Shown here one piece after another: positions 1-9,320 of a stretch of 64,000 nucleotides of DNA. The notes under the pieces are model-generated. The model was not told the DNA's origin and searched no databases. It saw nothing but the letters and a program-made list of their open reading frames with translations. This DNA comes from Molossus alvarezi (Eukaryota > Chordata > Mammalia > Chiroptera > Molossidae): assembly GCA_037176705.1 (NCBI GenBank), contig CM073890.1, forward strand, positions 102,290,591 to 102,354,590, read 5' to 3'. The position numbers and the translations under genes were made by a program. Numbering within the stretch: the first letter of the stretch is position 1; every line of letters begins with the position of its first letter.

Positions 1-1040
1 TCAAGCATCAAAATGGAAAGGGAACCCACTATATGGGAGAGCATAATTGTCAACAATACATCAGATTAGGGGTCAATTTCCAAAATATATAGAGTACTCA
101 TACAACTCAACAAAAGAAAGACAAAGAGCCCAATTAGAAAATGGGCAGAGGACCTAAATAGACATCTTTTCAAACAGGACATACAAATGACCAAGAGACA
201 TGTGAAGAAATGCTCAACATCATTAATCATCAAGGAGATGCAAATTAAAACAACTATAAGGTATCACCTCACATCTGTCAGAATGGCTGTCATCAACATA
301 TCATCAATCAACAAATGCTGGTGAGGATGTGGAGAAAAGGGAACTCTAGTACATTGCTGGTAAAAATGCAGATTAGGTTAGCCTCTATGAAAAACAATAT
401 GGTGTTTTCTCAAAAAATTAAAAATAGATCTGCAATTTGACCCAGTGGTCCCACTTCTAGGAATATATCCTAAGAAGCCTGAAACAGTTATCAGAAAGAA
501 TATATGTACCCCTATGTTCATAGCAGCACTATTTACAATTGCTAAGATCTGGAAACAGCCCAAGTGTCCATCAGCAGATGAGTGGATAAAAAAGCTGTGG
601 TATATATACACAATGGAACACTATGCAGCTGTAAGAAAGGAAGATCTCTTATCCTTTGAGGTGACATGGAGGGACCTAGATGGTATTATGCTAAGTGAAA
701 TAAGCCCATCAGAGAAAGACAAATACCACATGATCTCACTTATTTGTGGAATATATTGAATGAAATAAGGTGATGAATGAAATAGACCCAGAGACCTAGA
801 AAGGAGAATTTCTCCTAGGATTCAGACTAACAGACCTCAGAGGAGGGAGCCTGGGGGCAGGGATTTGTTAAATCAAAGAACTTATATGCATGTATGTGTA
901 ACCAATGGACATAGACAACAATGCTGGGGGCGGGATTGGGATCTGGAGGAGGGTGTCTAGGGGGTAAAAAGGAGAAACATCTGTAACAAAAATAAATTAA
1001 TAAAAATTGAAAAAATTAAATTAATAAACGACAACAACAA
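1..1040 (+). mobile_element. L1 LINE, 3' end (ORF2 C-terminus, 3' UTR, A-rich tail)
   Basis: This closely resembles the 3' parts of the other two L1 copies in the window. The C-terminal region of ORF2p is readable from about 445 to 759, including the motifs [10 protein letters not shown] and MFIAALFTIAKIWK, and upstream text to base 1 aligns with the same ORF2 region but is interrupted by stops. A short G-rich 3' UTR and an A-rich tail (about 980-1040) follow. The element runs off the left edge of the window, so its 5' end and target duplication cannot be judged. It is a dead fragment. Confidence 0.9.
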
Positions 1041-1045
1041 AACAA

Positions 1046-2688
1046 GCAAATATAAATACACAGACAACCTTCTGTCAAGTTAAATATTACAATATAGAGC
1101 CTATTTTCTTTCTTTATTTTTAACTCTTCTTTATTTATCCAACAAATACGATTGAAGATCAGTGATGGGACAATAGTATGCTGATCCATTTTCTACCCTC
1201 ATAGAGCTGAAAGTTTCTTGTATTTGCATGTTTCTAGAGTTGCGTAAAGATAGGTGAATTGACTTTGCCTTTCCCAAAACATTATTATAGCTATAAATTT
1301 TGAATTCAGATTTGTAATGTGAGAAATAAATGTAATTAATGGGTCTAGAGTTCTTAATTGTGCAAGTAGAATATATGTTGCTAAGTTGAAGTAATATTGG
1401 TCTGCATGCTATTACAACCTTCTAATATATTCATCATTTATACATCCACTTTAAATTAATGATCCTTATTGAAACCTTTATGGAATATAATATCAATTCA
1501 TATTTATAGTTCTAAGAGATTATAAGAGATATTAATGATTAAAATAATTCAAATCTCTACTTTGGGGGCAGTGAGCCTATTGTGGTTGATGAGATTTCTG
1601 TGGCCCAATTATCTACTTAATTGCATCTAGCTGGGAGGACATGACTACTAAAGCATAAAGAAGCCCACTTAGTAGGTCAATCTTTGACCCTGAGTCAGTT
1701 AGAAGTAACACATCTGGGTTCTCATTTCCGCCATGTATGCTTGGGTAGGTGGATGACTTTCATTTAGAGTCTTCAAAATCGTTACAGCTACCATCACTTC
1801 ACACATTGCTCTTTTTCTGACAGCTAAGATACATTTTCTGCAAGTTTGTAGAGACTCCTCAGTGGAATAGAAGGTGGGGTTGTCGGAGGGGAAAGAAATC
1901 CTGCTTTTCCATCAATCAGATGCAATAGGAAATGAAGTCTACTGTAAAATCGTGCCTCTGTCACTCAAGGTCAAGGGATAGTGAAGAAACATCACTCAGA
2001 GTGTTCTAAATCTAGTCTTCTGTTCTCTGATCTCTGTTCCATAACCCAGGAGATTACTTTTCCCTTTTAATGCTGTTTACTTAAAGAAGTAGAAATACAA
2101 TGCTCTATAAAAGGGAGATTTTGTTACTTAAAAGAAGAAAATCATGTCATGCTAGAATGTTTCCATTTCTACCTTGCTGACTGGTTTTTATTTATCTTCC
2201 CATCCCAACCCCCTCAATTTCACTCTGCACTCTCCTGCAGTGTGTTCTGTGCTCTGAAACCCTGATTTATATTCTGCCTAAATCCCCTTGCCTTCTGGCT
2301 TCTGCTTTGATAGAGCCAGGACAGTGACTATTAGGACACGGGCAGAAGAGGCAATGGGCTTTGAATATTCAATGCCTGTATGTTCCTGTTGGACTGGGGT
2401 TAGATAGTGTCTGGATTTCTCTGTGGGAGGCAGAGCACCTTTGGGGAAGTTACTTTTACAACTGAGATACTCTCTACTCAAGCTCATTCTAAAACGACTG
2501 TGCTTATCTGAGACTTTATAGGTACCTGTTGTATTAGTGTTTGGAAGCTAAAGTTTAAAGAAACAGAAAAGCAGGAAGGATAAGGTTGCTTCTGCAGAGT
2601 CTCCGCTCCAGCAAAGAAGGGGCTCGGTGTCTTGGGTGAGAAGCATTCAGAACAATTCCTGATTCTCTTGCACCCAAAGTGGGGAGAT
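1046..2688. other. unassigned AT-rich DNA
   Basis: I see no convincing gene or repeat here. The minus-strand open stretches around 2278-2720 are short, have no recognisable motif, and the right-hand one runs into the LTR. The 5-bp target site of the provirus lies at the right edge. Confidence 0.5.
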
Positions 2689-2693
2689 GCACC
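2689..2693. repeat. Provirus target-site duplication, left copy
   Basis: GCACC directly precedes the LTR terminus TGTTGTAG and is repeated directly after the far LTR at 9316-9320. Confidence 0.85.
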
Positions 2694-3342
2694 TGTTGTA
2701 GCCCAGGAGATCGACCACACTCAGACTCCATTTTTCAGTTTTTGAGGATGTTTTATTACCTGCGCAGGGACTGCAGCCAACCTACACAGAGGAGAACTGC
2801 AGCCCCGAGCTCAGGGGGAGGGTTGCTTATATAGGGCAGGGGTCATTCAAGAGTTTAGCAGAGCAAGCAAGCTGCTTGTACAGAAGCGGAGGCAGTTAGC
2901 GATCAGCAGGAGGGAACGGAGGTGGGAGGGAGCTGAGGCGAAAGGGAACTGGGTAAACTGGGTCAGCATACATCTGTCCTGCTATTCATTCCATTATCCA
3001 AGTTTTAAAAACTAACAAATTCGAGCCGGATATCAGCGGTCAGTCAGGTGCAATACACACATGTTGAACAGTTACAGTTTTATGGGGTAAAGGGAGCTTC
3101 AGTTTCTCCCTATCAGTTTCTTTACAGAGCATGCAGGACACTCTGGCCTTGGGGCCGTTTCTGTCCTCCCTTTTCTTGAAGGATGTTGCTTTTCAAATTC
3201 CCAGTGAAGGTCAAACTCTGGTTAATTTTTATGGGGCTAAAGCCCTCTATAACATTCCCCATTGTTCATCTTGCTGTCTCTGAGGTTGTTAATTAGGGCA
3301 CCTTAAAGACAAGTTGGATTCTAAGGACAGTGAGCTACAACA
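2694..3342 (-). repeat. 3' LTR of the provirus (U3-R-U5)
   Basis: It is 649 bp and begins and ends with the inverted repeat TGTTGTAG/CTACAACA. Read on the minus strand it has a TATA box (plus 2827-2833) and an AATAAA signal (plus 2752-2757), giving a short R region of roughly 60-70 bp between them. Compared by eye with the other LTR there are 6 substitutions and no indels: four transitions and two transversions, three of them clustered near 2875-2900. Confidence 0.93.
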
Positions 3343-3357
3343 TTCCCCCGTTTTCTT
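3343..3357 (-). promoter_or_regulatory. Polypurine tract (plus-strand DNA primer site)
   Basis: On the minus strand the bases directly upstream of the 3' LTR are AAGAAAACGGGGGAA: a purine run with one C, ending at the LTR boundary where retroviral plus-strand DNA synthesis is primed. Confidence 0.8.
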
Positions 3358-3399
3358 GAGAGTGGATCAAACCATTGATTCACAATTGTCATGGGGAGA

Positions 3400-3800
3400 C
3401 AATCTCTAGTAGGATTGTGCTAAGACCCTAAGTTTTATTGATTAGACTCTCTCTCTGATGAAGGCTAGGAGTCTATTGATTAGGATGGGTTTACAAGTTA
3501 TTCCGATTAATAATAACAATAGGGGCCCTGCTATAGCTGAAATCAGGGATGTTAGCTATGGTGACTAATTAAATAAGTTTTCATATTAATTATGGGAGAC
3601 CTGTTCTCCTTCTCTTAGTTTCTTTGTCTTAGAATTTGGATGCTCTGTCTGATTATACCTGAATGGTTGGCATAGAAATAGCAGGTTTCACCTAAGGCTG
3701 CATATAGACCCTCTTCTGGTTGACATTTTTTAAGATTTTTTAAAAAATGTTTTATTTCTAAGTACCCAGTTCTACTGGGGTCTAGATCTATAAAGATTTC
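3400..3800 (-). pseudogene. Env transmembrane subunit (TM) remnant
   Basis: Minus-strand frames show the TM ectodomain region downstream of the heptad repeat (a GLYAALGETCYFY-type motif near plus 3680-3710). A hydrophobic span with PLLLLLIG follows near plus 3500-3540, then a basic cytoplasmic tail (near plus 3450-3490). These match the order of gammaretroviral TM. The frame is broken and no SU subunit lies upstream; the integrase C-terminus abuts directly. In the ectodomain motif a Tyr stands where a second Cys is usual in the family. It cannot make a functional envelope. Confidence 0.7.
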
Positions 3801-3839
3801 CCTGTACAGTTATAATCAGAAAAATTAGAGTCCCGATAA

Positions 3840-4380
3840 ACGTAAGAGTCTCATTTTAAGGGATCTGGAGAGGTCTGCACCGTTCATTCTGCTTTTTCTG
3901 CCTTCAACCAGGAATGATGCAGCTAGACCGGGATGCCGTTGGCCTTGATAGTCGTTGGTGAAGGCAGGATGACAGTGTATGGTCCCTTCCAGGCCAGAGT
4001 TAGTCCTTGGATGGTGAATTTCTTTATTTGCATCGAGTCCCTGGCTGGAAAGGGTGCACAGAGTCTGAGGTGGGCACAGGCAGGGCATCGCAGATGTGTT
4101 TATGGACGGCCTTCTGGGCAGACTGCAGGGCCTGTAAGAACTGTAAGAGGGCGAGGGGAGCAGAGTGGTCCAGTTTTCACCGGTTTCTAAAGTAAATTTG
4201 GTTAAGGTTTCCTTTAAGGTCCTGTTCATGCGCTCTACCTGCCTGGAACTCTGTGGGCAGTAAGCACAATGGAGCTTCTAATTTATATTTAATCCCTTAG
4301 AGATATCCTGTGATACCTTTGCTATCAAGGCGGGGTCATTGTCTGATCTAAGGGTCAGGAGTAGCCTCAACCTGTTACTC
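3840..4380 (-). pseudogene. Pol integrase: catalytic core end and C-terminal domain
   Basis: The minus strand encodes a SDNDPAL stretch (plus 4329-4349), the second acidic residue of the DDE triad, and the [14 protein letters not shown] stretch with the Glu (plus 4200-4241) about 36 residues later, as expected for the D-35-E spacing. It continues into a C-terminal domain with the KGPYTVI motif near plus 3970-3990. A stop lies between the Asp and Glu stretches, and a shift follows the Glu region. Integrase joins proviral DNA to the host genome; this copy is inactive. Confidence 0.8.
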
Positions 4381-4399
4381 CCTTTATTGCATCCTAGAC

Positions 4400-4730
4400 T
4401 ATTATTCTATTAGTAGGGGTAAGTTCTCCCCTCTCAGTGTCTTATCTTCTTCCCTTCCTGAGTAATCCTCTATTGTCCTGTCTTCCTGTAATATGTATGC
4501 CCCTATCTTTCTTCTTCCTATCTTTTTATTTTCTCTGCATAATCCTTCTTCAACTTACATAGACTCTCTGTGACTTTTCTAGTCGCTCCCTTGACATGAA
4601 CCTGAGAGCTTGCTCAATCTATCTGCTGTCTGCATATCCCCTAGCCTTTTTTCTTTTCCTCCCCATTTAGACCTATATATTCCTGCTTCCTTCTATCTTT
4701 TCCTTTTCCCTGTGACCTTATTGGAGTTTA
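4400..4730 (-). other. Divergent stretch inside the integrase region
   Basis: Between the integrase N-terminal motif (4733-4790) and the catalytic-core remnant (ending near 4380) lie about 330 bp rich in purines on the minus strand, with many stops and no recognisable integrase sequence. The first catalytic Asp region is not visible. It may be a replacement, an insertion combined with a deletion, or very decayed sequence. Confidence 0.4.
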
Positions 4731-4732
4731 GT

Positions 4733-4850
4733 AAGCTTGGTGTAACCTAAGAGGGTAGGCTGGTGCAGCTGGTTGACTAAAGTCCGACCTAGAGCCTCTG
4801 GGTCCAACAATCTCCCAGCAGGCAGTGTCTATTACTTGTTGATTTTCTTT
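4733..4850 (-). pseudogene. Pol integrase N-terminal region remnant
   Basis: The minus strand reads VNQLHQPTLLGYTKL, which fits the start of the His-His-Cys-Cys zinc-binding domain of gammaretroviral integrase. The first His is visible; where the second would be expected there is a Leu. The reading is lost within about 20 codons. Confidence 0.6.
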
Positions 4851-4959
4851 TTGACTTGTTTCTGCTCAGTTAAGTCATTTTCTGACCCAGTGTAAGTAGG
4901 TGTCAGAGGTGAACTTGGGTTTGGTGTGGTGACTGATATCTGGAGAGGTCCCCACTGGT

Positions 4960-5240
4960 TTTAGGGCCATATGTTGATCTTCCTTATTTGCAGCATGGTT
5001 TCCCCTTGTCTCATCAGAGAGCCTGGATTAGGGCTATGAGTTCAGTCCATCGGGCTGAAGTTCCCCTACTTAATGACATGGTCCAGAGTTACTACTGTTG
5101 CCCCGGCATACCTGATATCTTCCTGGACATAGTTCCTCCCGTCCGTGAACAATACCTCATCTGATGATGGCAGTGGGTCATCCCTGAGGTCTGGGCAGCC
5201 GTCTGCAGTGTCGATTGCCTCCAGGCCGTCCTGCAGAGGT
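4960..5240 (-). pseudogene. Pol RNase H remnant
   Basis: On the minus strand a LFTDG motif (plus 5138-5152) carries the first catalytic Asp of RNase H, followed by a GATVVT stretch and then a TELIALIQAL segment (plus 5018-5068) that carries the conserved Glu. Stops appear directly after. The segment upstream resembles the connection region that normally follows RT, with an NPASLPPD stretch. Reverse transcriptase itself is not found between this and protease. Confidence 0.75.
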
Positions 5241-5319
5241 TATTCCGGGTCATCATCTGGAGGCAGGCTGGCAGGATTGATGGCCAATGTCTTGTGGAAC
5301 TTGATGCGGGGTCTGGCTT

Positions 5320-5590
5320 GGAGTGGCAATGGCCAGCAATTAAATGATATCTGGAGGAGATCACGTCCGAGTAGGGGGTATGGGCACTCCGGCAGGAACA
5401 GAAACAAATGAGTTACAGTATTTTCCCCAAGGTCTATATTCCTTTTTGAAGTCCAGGGGTAGGTTAGGGCCCCATTGGCTCGGTTAAGATTGAGTCTGCT
5501 GCACCAGTGTCTATTAGGAAACTAACTAGTTTATCCCCTATTATTTAGTATTATTCTGGGTTTCAGAGGGCTCAGTTGGAAGGAGCCCTA
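5320..5590 (-). pseudogene. Pro: retroviral aspartic protease remnant
   Basis: The minus strand reads FLIDTGAADS (active-site DTG at plus 5503-5511) and, about 45 codons later, PLLGRDLL with the C-terminal GRD at plus 5360-5368. These are the two hallmark motifs of retropepsins. At least one stop lies between them, and the frame shifts before GRD. Downstream the sequence passes within about 20 codons into the region before RNase H, so the RT palm and fingers have been removed. Confidence 0.8.
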
Positions 5591-5699
5591 GCCCTGTCAT
5601 TTTCCTAAATTAAGTACAGCATTTTATTTTGTTTTTCTATACCTGACTTTGTCTTTGTCTTTTCTATTCCTAATTGGGACCTAGGCCTGTGGTCTTGAC

Positions 5700-6300
5700 C
5701 CTTCCTTATATTTTCCTTCCTAGGGTGACCCTATTCTATGTGCCCTGTTTCTCTTAAGGCTGCTATTACTACCTTTGCTAATTCAGCCAATTGGGCCAAT
5801 AGGCCTTATAGGGGAACACGGTGAAAAGTGTTCTAAGGAAGCCCTTAACCTGACAGTATTTGGGTCCTGCTGTGGGCAGAGGAATGGGAACATTTTCTCT
5901 GACCCCAGGTTTACAAAAGGACATAGGAAAGGGGAGCAATGTCTTAACATTGTTTACATGGGGCAGAGTGGTTTTTTTTTTTTTTTTTTAACTCTCTAAG
6001 AGAATTTTGTATCCATGCCTGGGATCCCTAAAGTTCAGAGAAGCCTGTTGGAAATTAGTTGCTGTCAAACCCGCTGTGGACGAGCAGCCCGGGCTGGCAT
6101 TTCAATGGTTAAACAGTTTGCCTGTGAGAATACTATTAAGCCTTGCAGAGAGGCAATGAGACCTCATCATAAAGAAGCTAGTACATCCGTATCCACATCC
6201 ATATCCATTCAGACATTGGGTCCCCCTATACACAGGGGACACAGCAACTGAGGCTCTGAGAGAAGCCTGCCCTGCCGACAAGGCAGGAGAAAGCGGCAAA
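5700..6300 (-). other. Provirus interior, probable distal gag (nucleocapsid-like) and unassigned
   Basis: The position between protease and matrix predicts distal gag. A short minus-strand frame near 5660-5790 has an Arg/Lys-rich stretch after LAELAKVVIAALRETGH, weakly like a gammaretroviral nucleocapsid with its zinc-knuckle cysteines lost. An uninterrupted T-run at 5972-5990 (an A-run in viral sense) interrupts any reading. From about 6000 to 6300 nothing is recognisable. Confidence 0.4.
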
Positions 6301-7650
6301 GAATCATCATCTTTTTTTATTCCTTTATGTCAACTTTTATTTTCCATCATTCATAAATTTTAAATCTTTATTATTTTTATAATTTTCTTTTCATAAAGCC
6401 CTTCTCAGGTGGAGACCCAAGTACATTAGAGATATTATTTTATTCATGCTATAGTAACTATAGCTCAGATTTATTTATTTTTTCTATTTATATGTGAGTA
6501 CATTATTGCACCATGAAAGAAAAAATTTTTTAGTTAAACTAAAAAGAGCCTGATCTTTAGGCCTCTGGGGCTTAATTATGTTCTTTCTTTAAATAATTCA
6601 AGCATGACTTTACAAAATATATTATAAGCCCCTTTAAAGTGAGGACTGTTTGCATAACCCACAGCATTAGTAGAGACCCCTGTATAAGAGGCATCTGTGC
6701 ATCTGCTAAGTGAACAAATAATCACTCTTAGTAGTGTGTATGCTCTTGCATTTGGAGTGTGTTGTCCTCTTATCTTTATTTCAGTGAGGAAACAGACTGT
6801 GTTAAGCTATCTGCATTGATTTGATTTCCTTTTATAAGGAGAGAACATAAATCTTTGAGGAATTCCAGGTCTTATTGGAATGACTCAAAACTAATTCCAG
6901 GTCAAGAAAAAGTTTCTTAAAATTCGAATCCTGGAAAGGTTGTCAAACATATTTGACCAAAAGATTATATAGTATTATATATATAATTAAATAGTATTCA
7001 ATTATTTATTTAAAGTGACAATGACAAATGTTAAACATAAACATAGGTCAGTGAAACTTCAGTTTTTATGATTTAAAAATGGCTCTTTAAGGAATCAAGT
7101 ACTTGATTAACATAACATAAAACTATTTCAATAACATATATATAACTTTTGCTTTCCAGGCAAATATTGGGAAAAAAATGTTTTCCCCTTTTAACAGGCT
7201 GAAAAAGAACCAAATAAATTCTATATTAATTTATTTTATTCATGTATCTTATTAAATTTATTATTTATTTTATTTATAATTTCTTTCTAAGATTTCTCTT
7301 AACAAATTTTTTAATTTTCATAAACCTTTTTATCTAGTCAGAAATAACCAGTTTTAGAACAATTTTAAAAATATATATATTTTTATATCTTATATTTTCC
7401 TTTATTAAAATTATATAATTTCTTTTTTTAACCTAATCTGAACTTTTAACTTTTAGACACGTTGAATATTTTTTTTCTTTTTTTGACAAGTACAAGTAAT
7501 TAACATTCCTCTGATTAGCAAATATATCCATATTTTCAATAGACATTTTTTAATCAATAGATCATTAACAGATCTAAATTCATCTTCTGGCTTTTCTGTA
7601 ATAAGAACCCAAAGTAGGCAAACTCAGTTTAATTGACATTTTTGTATACC
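6300..7650 (-). other. AT-rich block of unknown origin inside the provirus
   Basis: About 1.35 kb, visibly richer in A and T than the surrounding viral sequence, with only short open frames; the longest readable piece I found is about 45 codons on the minus strand near 6570-6715. It occupies the place of capsid and p12. No retroviral motif, SINE or L1 signature was recognised. It may be captured host DNA or a strongly mutated viral segment. Confidence 0.55.
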
Positions 7651-7699
7651 TCAAGGGGGTCCTGAAGGATGGGATAGAATTTCCTCGGGGGCTGGGAGG

Positions 7700-8053
7700 A
7701 GTTAACTGTCCTTCAGGACAGGTGGAGGCATTGTTAACAAAACTTTTTTCCTTTCATTTGAACCTCCGGACACTGACATTTCTAATCCAAATATTAATGT
7801 ATACCTTTGATCAGGGTGGGGAACCCCGTACATAACGGACCTCACAGCAAACAAAAGACTCAAGTCAAATGACCCTTCGGATGGCTAATTAACTTGGAAT
7901 GTTGGCCACTCCAACTCACAGAGGGTCCGGAGGACCCCAGGTTCGGCTGGTGTTCTGTAGCCTTGGGATCTCCTGGAAAAGTCAGAAAAGTTAGCAAGAA
8001 TGCATTCAAGGGGGGTACGGGGCGTTGACAGTCCTTGTCTCATCCTACCGAAA
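7700..8053 (-). pseudogene. Gag matrix (MA) remnant
   Basis: The minus-strand frame starting at an ATG near 8053 contains LSTPRTPLECIL and then ELEWPTFQV, matching the layout of gammaretrovirus-like MA (N-terminal start, about 45 residues, then a WPTF motif). A stop directly follows WPTFQVN, after which the same frame continues with PSEGSFDLS and an HPDQ stretch. Codon 2 is AGA (Arg) where these proteins normally carry the myristoylated Gly. The start was chosen because the family similarity begins there. Confidence 0.72.
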
Positions 8054-8119
8054 GCAAGACAGTTAGAGCAGCAGAGAACACGGAACACAAATAGACAGAC
8101 AACCGCGGTCAAAACACAA

Positions 8120-8390
8120 AATACTAATTTCAGGACAGACGCACCCAAAAGTGCCAGACGCACCCGAAAGTGCCAGATGGAAACCCACCGGGTTTCCTGC
8201 ACCCGAAAGTGCCAGACGCACCCGAAAGTGCCAGATGGAAACCCACTGGGTTTCCTGCACCCAAAAGTGCCAGACGCACCCGAAAGTGCCAGATGGAAAC
8301 CCACCAGGTTTCCTGCACCCGAAAGTGCCAGATTAAAACAGATTGGTACCAATTTCAGAACAGATGGAAACCCACCGGGTTTCCCAGGTC
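8120..8390 (-). repeat. 58-bp tandem array of hairpin modules in the proviral leader
   Basis: Three full units begin at 8159, 8217 and 8275 (period exactly 58), with a partial unit before (from about 8140) and a partial one after (about 8360-8385). Each unit has two GCACCCGAAAGTGCC cores (GCAC/GTGC stem) and one GAAACCCACCGGGTTTC hairpin (7-bp stem, 3-nt loop). The array lies between primer site and gag start, where retroviruses keep dimerisation and packaging signals. It also creates spurious long open frames on both strands. Confidence 0.88.
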
Positions 8391-8646
8391 AGGAGTCGGA
8401 GTCCCGACCCTGAGGGGGAAGTGCGGTTGAGCGGCGTCCCGCCCGCAACAATCCCAGACCGCTCCGGAGCTACCGAACAGAAAACAGATGGAAGGGGAAA
8501 TCCCTTACCCAGATCCTCGAGGCTGAAGTCTTAGTCCGAATTAGCCGAATCAAAGCCAGAACGAATGTAGGTGCGGAGGGCGAGGAGGCAGCCCTCCGCA
8601 TAGTCTGAGGAGGTCGACCCCACAGAAAAGGGGGACCTCGCGGCTG
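8390..8646 (-). other. Proviral 5' leader (U5-proximal untranslated region)
   Basis: GC-rich sequence between primer site and hairpin array with several CpG dinucleotides and no coding signal. I did not find a clear consensus splice donor. Confidence 0.6.
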
Positions 8647-8664
8647 ATCTCGCTGGGGCCTCCA
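8647..8664 (-). promoter_or_regulatory. Primer binding site, tRNA-Thr type
   Basis: On the minus strand, two bases after the LTR end, TGGAGGCCCCAGCGAGAT is complementary to the 3' 18 nucleotides of a vertebrate tRNA-Thr (recalled as the UGU isoacceptor, 3' end ...CTCGCTGGGGCCTCCA). It primes minus-strand DNA synthesis. Confidence 0.82.
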
Positions 8665-8666
8665 AA

Positions 8667-9315
8667 TGTTGTAACCCAGGAGATCGACCACACTCAGACT
8701 CCATTTTTCAGTTTTTGAGGATGTTTTATTACCTGCGCAGGGACTGCAGCCAACCTACACAGAGGAGAACTGCAGCCCCGAGCTCAGGGGGAGGGTTGCT
8801 TATATAGGGCAGGGGTCATTCAAGAGTTTAGCAGAGCAAGCAAGCTGCCTGTACAGAAGCCGAGGCAGTTCGCGATCAGCAGGAGGGAACGGAGGTGGGA
8901 GGGAGCTGAGGCGAAAGGGAACTGGGTGAACTGGGTCAGCATACATCTGTCCTGCTATTCATTCCATTATCCAAGTTTTAAAAACTAACAAATTCGAGCC
9001 GGATATCAGCGGTCAGTCAGGTGCAATACACACATGTTGAACAGTTACAGTTTTATGGGGTAAAGGGAGCTTCAGTTTCTCCCTATCAGTTTCTTTACAG
9101 AGCATGCAGGACACTCTGGCCTTGGGGCCGTTTCTGTCCTCCCTTTTCTTGAAGGATGTTGCTTTTCAAATTCCCAGTGAAGGTCAAACTCTGGTTAATT
9201 TTTATGGGGCTAAAGCCCTCTATAACATTCCCCATTGTTCGTCTTGCTGTCTCTGAGGTTGTTAATTAGGGCACCTTAAAGACAAGTTGGATTCTAAGGA
9301 CAGTGAGCTACAACA
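8667..9315 (-). repeat. 5' LTR of the provirus (promoter copy)
   Basis: 649 bp, TGTTGTAA...CTACAACA. Minus-strand TATA box at plus 8800-8806 and AATAAA at plus 8725-8730. This is the copy that would drive proviral transcription toward lower coordinates. The TATA box and polyadenylation signal are identical to those in the other LTR. Confidence 0.93.
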
Positions 9316-9320
9316 GCACC
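9316..9320. repeat. Provirus target-site duplication, right copy
   Basis: GCACC directly follows the LTR end ...CTACAACA and matches 2689-2693. Confidence 0.85.

Larger units (their letters stand above)
2689..9320 (-). mobile_element. Class I (gammaretrovirus-like) endogenous provirus, complete but defective
   Basis: Two 649-bp direct LTRs bound an interior of about 5.3 kb, and the 5-bp sequence GCACC is duplicated at 2689-2693 and 9316-9320. LTR ends are TGTTGTA...CTACAACA. Orientation is minus: TATA box, AATAAA signal, primer site and purine tract all read that way. In proviral order the interior holds a primer site matching tRNA-Thr, a leader with a 58-bp tandem array, a Gag matrix piece, an AT-rich stretch of unknown origin, protease, RNase H, integrase and Env TM remnants. 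Most of RT and Env SU is missing, and stops and frameshifts break every domain, so it encodes no full viral protein. A 5-bp duplication and Gag/Pol resemblance fit class I. Whether the same deleted form exists elsewhere in the genome cannot be told from one copy. Confidence 0.93.

Noticed and set aside
8000..8430. Overlapping open frames of 61-155 codons on both strands
   Set aside because: They arise from the 58-bp tandem repeat, whose period is not a multiple of 3 and which lacks stops in many frames. Only the minus frame starting near 8053 has Gag-like content, and that part lies outside the repeat.
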